DNA of 64,000 nucleotides. Origin: Athripsodes cinereus. Its lineage: Eukaryota; Arthropoda; Insecta; Trichoptera; Leptoceridae. The notes beneath the pieces were generated by a model that saw only the letters and a program-made list of their open reading frames with translations, was not told where the DNA came from and ran no database searches. This document shows, piece by piece, positions 32,203 to 43,157 of this stretch. Position numbers and translations under genes: made by a program. Each line of letters begins with the position of its first letter. Positions within the stretch are counted from its first letter, which is position 1. The stretch covers positions 6,071,572 to 6,135,571 of the forward strand of contig OX388325.1 in the NCBI GenBank assembly GCA_947579605.1. The letters are read 5' to 3'.

Positions 32203-32674
32203 ATTCACATTGCTTCACTTTGGATGATCATCCAGAGTGTCAGGGTCAAACCTGTTCATCGAAAGTGAACACATCTGTTCACACTTGTTCATCCTATGCT
32301 TTCACTGCCATGTCAACACTCTCAGTCATGTTGTATGTAGTTTAACATATTTTCGTACAAAAATAACTAAACAAATTCAAAAATGAAAAATAACACATAA
32401 AATAAATTAATATAGCTCTCGACTGCATAATAATTTTGTAAATGATTCTGACATTCAATACAAATTCATAGAGAATAAAACAAAAAATAAGATGAAACTT
32501 GTTTATGGTCGTTTCAGTAAAAGGACCTTTCATCAAAATTATGACGAGTGGTAATGTCTTTCCTCCGTCATCGCTAGTGATCACTATTGATGAAACGCCC
32601 GTTCACACTTATTCATCTTGGAGGATCATCCGGAGTGATCACTGAAAGTGAACAAATGTGAACGACCCTTTAGA
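32203..32674. mobile_element. Probable MITE with imperfect inverted ends
   Basis: The left 'agcattcacattgcttcact' / 'ggatgatcatcc' is mirrored by the right end read in reverse, 'cgttcacatttgttcacttt' / 'ggatgatcctcc'. CTAA/TTAG-like sequence borders both ends. Arms are diverged and the duplication is uncertain. Confidence 0.45.
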
Positions 32675-32809
32675 TATGCATTCATCTTGCATTATGGGTG
32701 CTTACATCGCGATACACATTTACATAACTTTATTTGTCGGATATTTCTGGAGTCCAAGGACTCCTATTTATCCGTTTAGGTGACAATTTATTTACTAGCC
32801 TAGTACCAC

Positions 32810-33050
32810 TATGCCAGTGTTGGCATATCCGACCCTACCACGTCAGTGGGCGGGGGACCCGGCTGACGTAGCAGATCCCATCTTGAGACCCACACATCCA
32901 CGAATGCCTTAAATTGTGAAGCGTTTGTGGCATTTAAAAACACTTCCCCAAACCAGATGGGTCGAGAAGTGTCAACAGTCATACCCAGAATCATTTCCTC
33001 TCTTGCATCCATCATCAAAGGACATTCCCATACAATGCACCCAACATAAT
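32810..33050 (-). mobile_element. R1-like LINE C-terminal fragment, minus
   Basis: Minus-strand reading GCIVWECPLMMDAREEMILG, GMTVDTSRPIWFGEVF and FKAFVDVWVSRWDLLR, the region at and after the C-terminal zinc knuckle of R1/TRAS-type LINE ORF2. Short and without RT motifs. Confidence 0.55.
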
Positions 33051-33097
33051 ATATCTATTCTATACATACCTATAACACCCAGACTCATTGAAGACTT

Positions 33098-33236
33098 TTG
33101 GGTTAGTTGGAAGAGATCGCGCCTTTGCGATAAACTCGCCCTCTGTATATCGATCGTATCTAACATGAATGTTTACCTTTTGTGTAATTGTTGGTAATCA
33201 ATGTACAATAAAGAATGAATAAATAAATAAATAAGA
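33098..33236 (+). repeat. Dispersed A-tailed LINE/SINE tail, plus
   Basis: 'gttagttggaagagatcgcg' ... 'gcgataaactcgccctctgt' ... (AAAT)n. Same family as 6229 and 35312. Confidence 0.6.
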
Positions 33237-33239
33237 CTC

Positions 33240-33410
33240 CCTCGCATACCCGGATATCTTAAAAGTCAGGGGACTTCTATTTATCCGCTCTTCTAAGCAA
33301 AAACTGTTATCCTCACGAGCGGGCCTCAATGGGCAGCCTGAAGAGCTGGCTGGCCATTACCGGCTTGGGAATCTATTATTTTTTCCAGACACATGACAAT
33401 TGACAATTAA
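33240..33410 (+). repeat. Dispersed repeat matching 13595-13745 in reverse
   Basis: Shares 'cgcatacccggatatctt', 'ggacttctatttatccgctc' and 'gagcgggcctcaatgggca' with the reverse complement of 13595-13745. Identity unknown. Confidence 0.5.
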
Positions 33411-33414
33411 AAAA

Positions 33415-33475
33415 ATATCATTCTTCATTTTGCCCTGGCCGGGAATCGAACCCGGTACCTCGGCCGCGATTGTAT
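33415..33475 (-). repeat. Second tRNA-type SINE family (SINE-2), minus
   Basis: Minus-strand 'ggtaccgggttcgattcccg' + 'gccagggc' is a strong box B. A related fragment lies at 41935-42025. Without an A box or a cloverleaf it is not called a tRNA gene. Confidence 0.5.
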
Positions 33476-33540
33476 TTGCATAATTATGAAAAAGTACAAA
33501 TATAATTTTGATTATGTTTTATTTTTACATTGGTTTGCTA

Positions 33541-33820
33541 TATTCATTCATTCATATCTTCCACAAGCAGGGTAGCCAGCGGTCCAACTGCATGTAGGTA
33601 GTAAAGATGCAAGTCGTCTTCTCCGCGCCACTTAAAGATTGAGACATTCGGGATGGATGACATACCTATCTCTCATCACTGCTAAAATGAATTATATATT
33701 AAATGTCTTATACCCGCGTACGTGACGTTTTACGAATATCCCCCTTTTACAAGACGTTCGAAAACTTACAGAAAAGAGTGGAAGATCTATTCTTTACCGT
33801 GGACTCCACGAAGTTGTGAT
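33541..33820 (-). repeat. Dispersed foldback repeat, minus copy
   Basis: 'agcagggtagccagcggtcc', 'gggatggatgacatacctat', 'gacgttcgaaaacttacaga' and 'gagtggaagatctattcttt' match the reverse of 31385-31690. Confidence 0.6.
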
Positions 33821-34263
33821 ATTCCTTCTCCTGGAAAAAAGAAACAACTTGCTTAGTTGCGGAAACAAAGCTGTCTGTCATTATTTTCATTTTCGATCTT
33901 TACTCGTAATATTCAAATTTTAATGTAATGTCTGTCTTAGCAGTTTGAATGCAAAATCCTTCCATTTGGTTCTGGTGCAACGACCCTATTATTTTAGTCC
34001 CGGGACAACGCACTCGGATCCCTCTGCGGCAGGTGTCTGGGAAAAGAGAGAGTGGGGCAGACGGCAGACCCATGCATATCTACTAATATAACACACGTAC
34101 CTACCTACATACAGAAATAATAAACTGTATATGTATAATATTGTACATATTCCGAATGTTAGTTAATTAGCTGTAACTCGTTGGGCGAGCAGCTTATATA
34201 CAAATTTAATCATCCATGATAACACTCGGTCGATGTTGTCGACCCGCGCTATTTGGTGGAAGC
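33821..34263. other. Intron DNA, no feature recognised
   Basis: No coding potential or known repeat is recognised. Confidence 0.3.
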
Positions 34264-34364
34264 TTATGTGGTGTTCAAATTTGGCGAATATCGCCAGGAC
34301 ACCTAAATATCGTCAGCCATTTGAACCGTGTGAACAAAATTACAACTAGCCTAAAACTATAAAA

Positions 34365-34690
34365 ACTCATATGGCAAAGATTCATATGGCAAAGGAAAAT
34401 AATATTGAATGAATGTATTGAAGAAAGATTGTATAATTGTGACTTGCAAAAGGATTTGAAAATTGTTGTATTGTTTTTGATGGTTGTCGTACCTACTGTA
34501 TCGATTTATAAATAATCTTACTGTATGTAGATATATAAGTATATAATTATGTATTACCGTCTGGACACAAGCTATATTAGCTTCGCCAGATGAGTGATTT
34601 TTTTCTATGTGAACTTTTTTTATATTTTGTATACCTATGTAATTTTTTTGTGTAACATTATAATTGAATAAATAAATAAAAAAAAAAACT
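34365..34690 (+). mobile_element. A-tailed LINE 3' end nested in Harbinger-like copy B
   Basis: Non-coding 3' region ending 'gaataaataaataaa' and an A run (34668-34689). It separates 'actataaaaactcat' from 'acttttttctctggttga', which are close together in the other copies of the host element. The family is not identified. Confidence 0.55.
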
Positions 34691-34914
34691 TTTTTCTCTG
34701 GTTGAAATATTCGCGCATGCGTAGATGTGCGCGGGTCCGTATCTATGGTAAAAACTTTATACAACTTTATAATGTTTCCCGTTTCGTGACAGCCTTTGTT
34801 GTTTGTTTCGTTAATTAAAAGACGCTATATAACCTCGACTATAACATTTTCAAATAATAATAAACACTCCGCGATCTACATTTCGTCGAAAACAACGTCA
34901 AAATCAAAGCACAT

Positions 34915-35197
34915 CAGAGGCCTGAGTCAATAACACACTTTCGCGTCACGTTCCCGCTTCGTTAACGTTCGGGTGCAGACGAAGTTGCAAGCAAGTGTCA
35001 ATTTCGTTGCTAAGATACACAATAGTTACGAAAATTAACACTTTGGCGCAACATTATACTACTATATAAAATGTAAAAGCTGTTTGTTTGTATTAATAAA
35101 ATAAAAAATAAAAAAATAAAAAAAAAACATCGTCTGCACCCGAACGCTAACGGAGCGGGAACGTGACGCGAGAGTGTGTTATTGACTCAGGCCTCTG
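34915..35197. mobile_element. Palindromic MITE nested in Harbinger-like copy B
   Basis: Left CAGAGGCCTGAGTCAATAAC and right GTTATTGACTCAGGCCTCTG are perfect inverted ends, with similarity continuing through the 'cgtcacgttcccgcttcgtt' block for over 60 bp. ACAT stands on both sides and may be the duplication. Non-coding. Confidence 0.75.
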
Positions 35198-35311
35198 ACA
35201 TATTGAATCTATACCGGTGGACTGTGTGACCATGTTTGACAACCGACAGATTTTATTTTTTATGCAAGCGAAATACGTCTGACGATCGTCGCCTCGTGTG
35301 AACACCACATT

Positions 35312-35435
35312 AGTTGGAAGAGATCGCGCCTTTGCGACTAACTTGATCTCTGTTTATTAATTGTATTTGGTTTTAATGCGTTTTCCTATAAAATTGTATG
35401 TATTGTGATCAAAGTACGGTAAAAATAAATATATT
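35312..35435 (+). repeat. Dispersed A-tailed LINE/SINE tail, plus
   Basis: 'agttggaagagatcgcgcct' and 'gcgactaacttgatctctgt', ending in an AT-rich tail. It directly abuts the Harbinger-like element, whose TTA duplication falls in 'attagttgg'. Confidence 0.55.
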
Positions 35436-36164
35436 TTATCATTGTTGTACTATTTGTGGATAAAAAAAATATTAATTACAGCTTTTAGGGTTTACAACCT
35501 GTTCTTAGACTACCGGTATCTTTGTACAAAAACACGGGTCTCTCTCGAGAACACGGCAAGAGATAACTGAATCGCCAAAAAATACAAAAATTCTAGGACA
35601 TTCCGATTCAATTTGGTTGTGATAGGGTTATGTGGATTTTACTTTGTGTCGTGTTGCTATTGAACAAATAATGTTGCGATCAGGTATCTATATCTTACTA
35701 GGAATTGTGCATGTTTTACTTTGCATACCGTATCTGTATTATGTACCTGTATATACTTGTATAATAATATTAGTGATAATAATTATAATGTTGACAAAAT
35801 GACTCATATACAAAATACATATATAAAATGTTCTGCAATATCCATGTTATGGCTTCTTTATCTTAACGTGATAAACGGAGAAACTTAGTTTCGACATAAC
35901 TCAACAAGTCGAAAAGTTTGATATTTTTTAATTGGTTATACGCATAATCAATGTCACTTTTCAATTACACAAACAAATAATGTATAAAAATACACGGTTC
36001 CCTTTATATAATATTAAATATGTAGTTATGGAAAACGAAATAATGTACACCTATTCTCAATTCCACAAATAAATATTTCGAATTGTTTAACTATTGAACG
36101 GAACAAAGACAACATAATGTCTCTAACAGTGAGATTATTTAACATTTATTTTTTATTTAACATG
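35436..36164. other. AT-rich intron DNA, no feature recognised
   Basis: No coding potential or known repeat is recognised. Confidence 0.3.
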
Positions 36165-36234
36165 TATAGACAATTCACACAGACCGAGCTAGTCCCACAT
36201 TAAGATATGAATCTTGTATTGAATTATTATATAG

Positions 36235-36900
36235 TATATTTAATTTTATACTACTATACTATACTATACTATACCCTCACGCCATGTCCCAGGAGGGGTA
36301 GGCAGAGAGAACGGAACGCCATATAGATCTATACTTACATACTTCTTTCGCTTCCTCTACATTCATCCAGTTTCTCATACATGCACGCCGATTTCTCTTA
36401 CTCAGAACGCGTCCGTCCTTAAGAATTTGGTCCACGTGATCAAGCCACGTGGTTCTTGGACGTCCGCGCTTCGTTACACCCCTTCTTTCAGATTTGGGAA
36501 GTCTGTTTGCGAGGGATGGAAGATTTGATAAGGACATTGAAAGAAGAAAAGTCGCCGGTGCTAGAGTGAATGGTGCACTTCGACCCATTGTTAGCAATAG
36601 CAGTGTGTCGAACATGGCAAAAATGCTAGTGCACAATACCATTCTGGTACCGACACTTATGTATGCAAGCGAAACTTGGACGTGGTTGAAAAAGGATGAG
36701 AGTGGAATAAATGCTCTGTGGAGACGCGTTCACTGAGAAGAATGGTTGGTTAAACGTTGCGAGATAGAGTGTAGAATGAGGATATCAGGAGAATGAGCGG
36801 ATGTGTGAAGAGTGTTGTGGACAGAATGCGTGTAAACAAGTTGAGATGGTTTGGACATGTTGAGCGAATGCAAGATGAAAGGATGACGAAGAGGATGTAT
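36235..36900 (-). mobile_element. RTE-like LINE copy with inverted 5' half (twin-priming shape)
   Basis: 36277-36483 is the family 3' end in minus orientation (minus reading KRGRPRTTWLDHVDQILKDG ... WRSVLSAYPSWDMA), with its microsatellite tail 'actatactatactatac' at 36245-36275. From 36484 to 36900 the preceding part of the same element runs in plus orientation (LVHNTILVPTLMYASETWTW; 'gagatggtttggacatgtt'). Seen on the minus strand this is a normal 3' end preceded by an inverted 5' segment, the product expected from twin priming. Confidence 0.7.
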
Positions 36901-37159
36901 TTAATTTTCTGTTGTGTTTTTAAAGTATAATATATTCAATTATAGCAAAAATACAAAAAATGGTGATTTTTCGAATATAAGACATTTCTACATGTTGAGT
37001 TGTTGGAACTGGACAGTATCATAATATTATATTATCTTTCTAAGCGCTGAACAGATGTCGGCCACCTTGTCTATTTTGTTAACTCAGTTAATGATTAATT
37101 CGTTTACGAAAAATAAAATAAATTAATTAAAATATTGGCAACAGTATTTTCTTAAATAA

Positions 37160-37297
37160 AAAGATTTACATGGGTTTTTAATATAAATCCAAACACAATC
37201 TTGTACACCTTTTAGAGTAAGCTTGAAGCTTGTGTCGTGAAAGGGAAGTTTGCCGGCACCTGGGATCGAACCGTGAATTAGCCAAGGCTACCGACGA
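37160..37297 (-). repeat. SINE-1 copy, minus
   Basis: Minus-strand 'ggtagccttggctaattcac', 'ggttcgatcccaggtgccgg', 'ttcacgacacaagcttcaag', then the 'aaacccatgtaaatcttttt' tail. Box B is intact; box A is degraded. Confidence 0.75.
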
Positions 37298-37569
37298 ATT
37301 CAAAATCGAACTAAAAAAAGTGTACAAGCAGTGGCGGGACTAGACTATTAATTATGTTGGTCATACATTCGTAATAAAAAAGTTATTGGTTAAGGAGTTT
37401 AATGAAAACATCAGAAGTTATCGACGGCAACCGAAAGAGAGTAACTTAAACCAGCCTAGAGCCAATTCTTAAGCGTTGGGACGCCTTTCTTTTTTTTTTC
37501 TTGGTTCTCTACTTGAGACGTCTTATTGGTTTTCTCATCTGCGCGTTGACCCCAAACACAGTTGTATTT

Positions 37570-37692
37570 TTTTAAAGGTTTATCTGGGTTTTTGTTGTGA
37601 ACCCACGTACGACCTTATACGCTTTTCGCCGTAAGCTAAAAGCTTTTGTCATGAAAGAGGAGTTTGCCGGCACCTGAGACAAACCACATTTG
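37570..37692 (-). repeat. SINE-1 copy, minus, head damaged
   Basis: Retains 'caggtgccggcaaactcctc' and the tail region ('aaaacccagataaacctttt' on the minus strand), with a mutated box B ('ggtttgtctc'). Confidence 0.65.
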
Positions 37693-38121
37693 GCGATCGA
37701 CTACTGACAAAATTTTCGACAATCCACCTACAATGTACCGTGTGCGTTATTGCTGCAGTTATTGTCGTTAAGTTCGTTTGTAGTCGATCACCAAGTTAGT
37801 GCTGAAATCGAACCCCGATATTCATAACGAAATTAATTAACTTTTAAGTTAACATCAAACTCTGACGCTAAGGTAGTGTTTGTTTAGTTTGTTGTTTTAA
37901 CAAAACTGTCTTATCTATAAGTAATTGGAAGTAGTTTCTGTTTCATTATCATTAATATTTTTTGGTTTTATTTAAAATAGTGAAATAAAATGGTAGATAA
38001 CAAAAGCGATTAGACATCTCGGTTGGTGAACCATCATGTTTACACAAAGTGACGTAGTGCAAAATTTAATCGAAACAAGTGAGAAAGGTCATTGTTATTG
38101 ACTGGTCGAACTAACGGTCGA
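37693..38121. other. Intron DNA, no feature recognised
   Basis: No coding potential or known repeat is recognised up to the TAA duplication at 38122-38124. Confidence 0.3.
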
Positions 38122-38124
38122 TAA

Positions 38125-38653
38125 TGGGGTGTTCACATTTGGCGAATATCGCCAGGCGAATTTCAAAATATAACGCCAGGCGAAAAAACAAAATTCGCCG
38201 TATGCCCATTGATCGTCACACCTGTTCACACAGTCCACCGATATAGAAACGATCTGTCAGATGCGTTTTGATTTTGACATTGTTTTCAATATGGCGGACG
38301 TCGAGAAGGAGATCGCGAAGTATCTATTTTTAGCCGAGAATGTTATAGTAGAGGTTAAAGATGCCTTTTAATTAAGGTAACAAACGCCAAAAACCAACAA
38401 CAAAGATAATAGCTGTCACGAAGCGGGAAACATTATAAAATTTATAGGTTAGAAAGTTTTTACGGACGCCGCGCACATCTACGCATGCGCAAATCGTTCA
38501 ACCAGAGAAAAAGTTGGAAGGTGGTCAACTCGAGACGATATCGTTTCTACTGGTTTTTATCGTTTCAGACTAGCTGTCATTTTGTTCACACGGTTCAAAT
38601 GGCTGGCGATATTTAGGTGCCCTGGCGATATTCGCCAAAGTGAGAACACCACA
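38125..38653. mobile_element. Harbinger-like element, copy C
   Basis: Ends TGGGGTGTTCACATTTGGCG and, reversed, TGTGGTGTTCTCACTTTGGC; TAA duplication at 38122-38124 and 38654-38656. The internal 'ATGGCGGACGTCGAGAAGGA' (about 38291) parallels copy A. 529 bp, without longer coding capacity. Confidence 0.82.
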
Positions 38654-38840
38654 TAAGAGTGTCGAATTTTATCGTTCCGGCGCCGTTTACACGAGATATC
38701 TTGATCCATTCGAGATCTGAAATAGGAAATCAATAAAAAATGGTTGCTTCTGTTCTAGGAAAAACATTCGCGATAATTGTTCAAATACATTTGCAGGAAA
38801 GGTAAATAAAAAAAAAGTATAAGAATCGAAAGTTTATTCT

Positions 38841-39175
38841 GTGGAGCACCCGGTAAAGAATTGATCTCCCACTCTTCTCTGTAAGTTTTCGAGTGTCCTG
38901 TGAAAGTCAGTGGGTGTTTGAAAAAATAAGGACAGTTTTCTTCTAAAATTACACGACATATCCCGCAAGTGGGGTAGCCAGCAGATCAGCGCTGCATATA
39001 ATGAACATGCAAGCTGTCCTCTCCTTGCCAATATAAAATCAAGACATGAAGGATGGGTGGCAAACCTCATCGCTGAATTTAAGATGCAAAGTGTCTTAAT
39101 TTTTTCGAACACCTGCAGTAGGACACTCGAAAACTTACGGAGAAGAGTGGGAGACCAATTCTTTTTACCGGGCGG
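38841..39175. mobile_element. Dispersed foldback element, complete-looking copy with ~55-bp inverted ends
   Basis: Left GTGGAGCACCCGGTAAAGAA / 'ctgtaagttttcgagtgtcc' pairs with right 'ggacactcgaaaacttacgg' / 'ctttttaccgggc'. The middle carries 'gcaagtggggtagccagcag' and 'aaggatgggtggcaaacct'. This copy shows that the repeat scattered through the window is a foldback-type element or MITE. Confidence 0.7.
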
Positions 39176-39409
39176 AATAAATCTTTTCATGAGAATCTCT
39201 TCATTAGTTTGATTGAACTGAACATGTGGCTCGTTTACCAATGTGAATCATTATTTAATCAAATTATGTTTATGATCATCACACTCTATCTCCGTATCAC
39301 TCACACGTGATACAATACCTACAACAAGATGTGTGACTCATCAATCAAACAGTCATCTAGTTGACAATTCAGTGTATTGTTTATTGTTTCTTAGTGTCCC
39401 TAGGCCCCT

Positions 39410-40200
39410 ATTGTATTTATTTATTTATTTATTTTATTCTTCACTGCACATTGTTAACAATAATACAAATCAAAACAGTTATCATAGAAAATATCATTTA
39501 TACAATTCAATGTACAGATGGCGGGTTTATCGCTAAAATGCGATGTCTTCCAGCCAACCCGGTACAGATTATACAGGCACTTGGACTCGTCATACATACA
39601 CATTATAATTTTATGCACTTTGACATTCAACAAGAGTTCTTTGTCCATTCCATACTTTATTTTCATTCAAAATAGAATGGACGATGATAAAACCAATAAG
39701 ACCTCGGTATTGGAGAACCATGTTCACACAATAATGTAACATTGTGCAAAATCTAATTGATAGAATTGTCCGATTGGTTTTGTGATCTACACATTGTGTC
39801 CAAATCCAGCAAAATATATTTATAAAATATTCTAAACATGTATAATTATGTGTTTAGTGCATTGTATATGTGTGTATCATCGTTTTCTTAGTACCCATAA
39901 TACAAGATTTTTATTTTATTTGTTTATTTTATTAGTTGTTTACAATAATTTCATTTGAAAATGCATGCTGTAGACATGACTTAATTGAGGGGTTGTCTTT
40001 TTTTTTCTTCTTTTTATGAATTCTTTGTCAACTGTCTGTGTGTGTCCCTGTAGAATAAATAAATAAATAAAATACAAAGTATCATAAAATTATCAGTTAT
40101 ACAATTCAATGTACAGAGGGAGAGTTTGTTGCTAAAATGCTATCTTAGTTTGGGACTAGCTCGATCTGTGTAAATTGTCCATACATATTATGTATGTTTT
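39410..40200. repeat. Composite of LINE/SINE tails
   Basis: 39410-39565 (minus) and 40048-40146 (minus) are two copies of the A-tailed 'gcgataaactcgcc' tail. Pieces of the 'tttgggactagctcg' repeat lie at 39850-39912 and 40140-40200 (plus), apparently one repeat split by a retroposon ending in (AAAT)n near 40050. No coding content. Confidence 0.5.
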
Positions 40201-40570
40201 GTCATGTTTATTACATGTTAAATTATTAATTAATCCACTGGCTGCTCTACTTGTGGGATATACAGTGATGACATTGATGTTTTACACTTTTAGCAGCACA
40301 TTCAGTAGCCACTCTTCATTTAACGATAATATGAACATATCTAAATTATTTTTATGTAGATATATAGTATTTTACCTGGGGAATAACAATCTGATGGAAT
40401 TTTGTGGATTATTCAAGTACAAAATTAATTATTTGCATTTTTAGTACCTATGTATGTGATTGACGTAACACAAATTTTCTTAAATTTTTACCGAATATAT
40501 ATGTAGAAAATACATTGATTCAATTTTGATGCCTTTAATTTATTTGAAATTTTCTCCATTTGTATTTCAG

Positions 40571-40796
40571 GTATATCCGGTCGCACAGTGTCAGCGCTGC
40601 GTGTGATATCTTCGTCAGAACCACCTCCTCCAGGATATAGTAGTCTTCCATTGACAGCTGACACTAAGGCACGCGCCTGGCGCAAGAGACAACTCTGTTA
40701 TCTACTTACGCCTGGCACCACGGACGGAGGACCACTAACGGATATCATCCTCTGCTCTAGGCTCAAAAAGGCTCCGGAGGGCTTCCAGCATGCTGG
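40571..40796 (+). CDS. Mvb12: MVB12 coding exon 2: second and third MABP repeats
   Basis: Acceptor TTTCAG|GTATATC. The two leading bases complete Gly with exon 1, then the reading is ISGRTVSALRVI, EPPPPGYSSLPLTADT, AWRKRQLCYLL, TDIILCSRLKKAPEGFQHAG. The pattern 'EPPPPG...T.DT...AWRK+QLCY+L' and 'CSRLK+APEGF' is the hallmark of MVB12/MABP proteins. The exon ends GCTGG|GTATGT, leaving two bases (phase 2). Confidence 0.95.
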
Positions 40797-42141
40797 GTAT
40801 GTTATTTTAATCTTTATTCATTCATTCACACCATCTTACGGCATTTACCACCACAGGGGGTAGCCAGCAGAGCAACTGCACTTTTTGAATCCTTATCTGT
40901 GTTATTAAAATTAAATGTGAATAAAATTAGGCAAGAATCAACCACCGATCAGAAGAAAAAAAAATCATGCATATTCAAATACCAATCAAATAAAAATAAT
41001 AATTACTTTTGTTTTGATTAATGGTCCTGATGAATTGTATATGAGATTATTGTTCTGATCTATGTTGGATTATCTGCCTATTAGTGGCAACATTTTTCTG
41101 ATCGGTTCCTTTTTGTGATCCTTATAGGAACATTGTTCGCTCAACACGAATGAAATAGAAAAAATGTACATAATTTTTTCTTCCGATCGTAGTTGATCGC
41201 TTGTTAGTGAAGGATGGGCACGGCGATCAACCAGCGATCGAATAAAAAATATGTGTAAATTTTTTTATTTTATTTTGTGCTAGTTAGAGATGTGAGAAGA
41301 GAAAATTCTCCAAAACAGAACCAAAATTTTTCGAGAACGAGAAATTTCTCCTCTGATGGAAGAGAAATTTCTCTCCATAATTTTTCTTAGTGGTATTATG
41401 ACCTTTCGCCCAGTACCTACACTTCGCAGCTAACCTGATTGATTTAAATATTTGTGGAGCTGATTAAGGCCCAAATCATAGGTTATTAACATTTTTTTCC
41501 ATGTACCTACGTACCTGCATTTTTTTTTAACTTAAATATGGGCATGTGGGGTGTCAAAAATCAAGATTTTTCATCAGTTATTAGCACTTTTTTCAATGTA
41601 GGTACCTAACATTTTATTGTTTCCATATTTAATTGTAGCCCTGTTGGTGATAAATTGTCTCAACATTTGTACATTGTTATTGATTGATTGAATAAAGTAT
41701 TTATTATTATTATACTGTTATTATTATAAAAAATAAAAAAAATTCTCGAAAAATTATTTCTTGAGAATTCCACAACACTAGTGCTAGTCGATCGCTTATG
41801 AGTTCTTGATGGATTTATATAACATAACATGCCGTGTATAGACAATTCACACAGATTGAGCTAGTCCCAAATTAAGATATATGAATCTTGTGTTATGGGT
41901 ACTAACACCACAAAACATATGTATTATAAAATTAACACCCAGACCCTGAGTAATTTGTTAAGGGTCATTTTTCTTTTGGCCCTGACTGGGAATCGTTTCC
42001 GGGACCTCCATGCCACACCGGCCGCCTATACCTCATCACACTGATAAAAAAAATCTGACTTGTATTTGATTGGTTGGAGTGAGAGAAAATTTCTTCACTC
42101 TACTTTTTGTTATTGATAATTTGTGTGTATTATCGTTACAG
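40797..42141 (+). other. Mvb12: Mvb12 intron 2 with repeat fragments
   Basis: Intron of 1345 bases. It contains a foldback-repeat fragment at about 40815-40910 (minus, 'ggggtagccagcag'), sequence with several 'cgatc'-rich inverted motifs at 41090-41240 that may be an old MITE, a LINE-type tail ending in TTATTATTATTA near 41640-41715, a dispersed tail repeat at 41820-41925 and a tRNA-type SINE fragment at 41935-42025. No coding exon is seen. Confidence 0.6.
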
Positions 42142-42342
42142 GGAAATAAACGGCGTGTTGTTATGCTACAAGGTATCCGGTGGCAGCTCCCTCAACACTT
42201 CCCCGGTGCACCAGCCCCTCACCTCCCCGGCCAGGAGTCCACTCATCTTACCTCCTGACGCCAACACATCTGGCGGAGTCGGAGATGTCAACTATGAGAA
42301 TGTACAGGTCAATGGACACCATACGCCTGATGTTAATAAAAG
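42142..42342 (+). CDS. Mvb12: MVB12 coding exon 3: end of MABP and Pro/Ser linker
   Basis: Acceptor GTTACAG|GGAAATA. One base completes Gly, then EINGVLLCYKVSGG closes the MABP domain (compare the '..G+INGL.+CYK' ending of animal MVB12). After this the protein becomes a Ser/Pro-rich linker (TSPVHQPLTSPARSPLILPP), as in the family. Donor AAAAG|GTTGGA leaves two bases. Confidence 0.93.
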
Positions 42343-43004
42343 GTTGGATAATTTTTGTGTGGAGCAATTTATCTGTTGATAGTTTTTGGTATAAGTTCAT
42401 TATTTTGTTTATTCATTTTTATCTTAAATTACTATCTGTTCCATAAAGATTTACAGCCGGCTCCATAATTAATCGTTTGTAAAAAACATGCAAGGCTTTT
42501 TCTTTATTTGAATTATATAATTTTATCTTAAGTCTTTCTTGTGGCCAGTTTCATAAAAAACAAAAAGAATCTTTAAATTTTCATGAAAAAAAAACTTCTA
42601 GTTGTAACCAATTTGTTTGTTTGTTAATTTTATTAACTTAATTGTTGAAGTGTGTTTTGTGATATTTGGTTGATGACATGTAAATCATTATAAAACTGTT
42701 TTTCAAGGTGTAACTATCATGTCATTCATTCAAAATAATAATCCCAAATTCTCCTGTCGGCAAGGCAATAAAATTATTTAATAATTTGAATACATATAAC
42801 ATACAATGACTTTATCGCCACGATAGAGACTCTCCTTTGATTCTGTTGTTTCTTTTTAATGACATATCTTTTGTGTCTTTCTTGCTTTTTATGGATTTTG
42901 CTTTGTTTTTTTTCTATTCTGAGATCACCTTGACCAAAATCTGTTATGGTCTCAGTGCAGGTTGACATTTTTATAATAATAAATATGATATTGTGTTGTT
43001 TCAG

Positions 43005-43110
43005 AATATCTCGCTGCCCCCCGGAGAGACCCCCTAAGACTAGTGCCCTTGTGGCAGAACTAAATAGACTAAATTTACAAGACAACAGCCCAACCACTGC
43101 CAATAATAAA
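43005..43110 (+). CDS. Mvb12: MVB12 coding exon 4: proline-rich linker
   Basis: Acceptor TTTCAG|AATATCT; one base completes Arg, then 35 codons read ISRCPPERPPKTSALVAE and onward to NNK. The exon ends in phase 0 at AAA|GTAATT. The PPERPPK stretch is a candidate SH3-binding site, by analogy with the linker of MVB12A; that role is inference. Confidence 0.88.
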
Positions 43111-43157
43111 GTAATTACCTTCTCATTATCTCACTCTGTATATTATTTTATATATTA

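Larger units (their letters stand above)
34267..35309. mobile_element. Harbinger-like element, copy B, with two nested insertions
   Basis: Ends TGTGGTGTTCAAATTTGGCG and, reversed, TGTGGTGTTCACACGAGGCG, with TTA duplications (34264-34266, 35310-35312). It is longer than copies A and C because of an A-tailed retroposon (about 34365-34690) and a palindromic MITE (34915-35197). It lies in opposite internal orientation to copies A and C. Confidence 0.82.
3641..40570 (+). other. Mvb12: Mvb12 coding intron 1, 36,930 bp, transposon-filled
   Basis: The donor GGGTGAGT at 3641 and acceptor TATTTCAG ending at 40570 join in frame (G|GT = Gly), and the protein reads through MABP repeats one and two without a gap, so no missing exon is needed. 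Nearly every recognisable sequence inside is a transposon or repeat, listed separately below. Stretches not otherwise listed here are AT-rich and show nothing I can name. Confidence 0.85.

Noticed and set aside
33415..33475. Possible tRNA gene on the minus strand (strong box B)
   Set aside because: No matching box A at the right distance and no acceptor pairing; a related fragment at 41935 shows it is a repeat.
34357..34764. 135-residue minus-strand open frame
   Set aside because: Low-complexity, AT-biased frame across a LINE 3' end and its flank; no motif.
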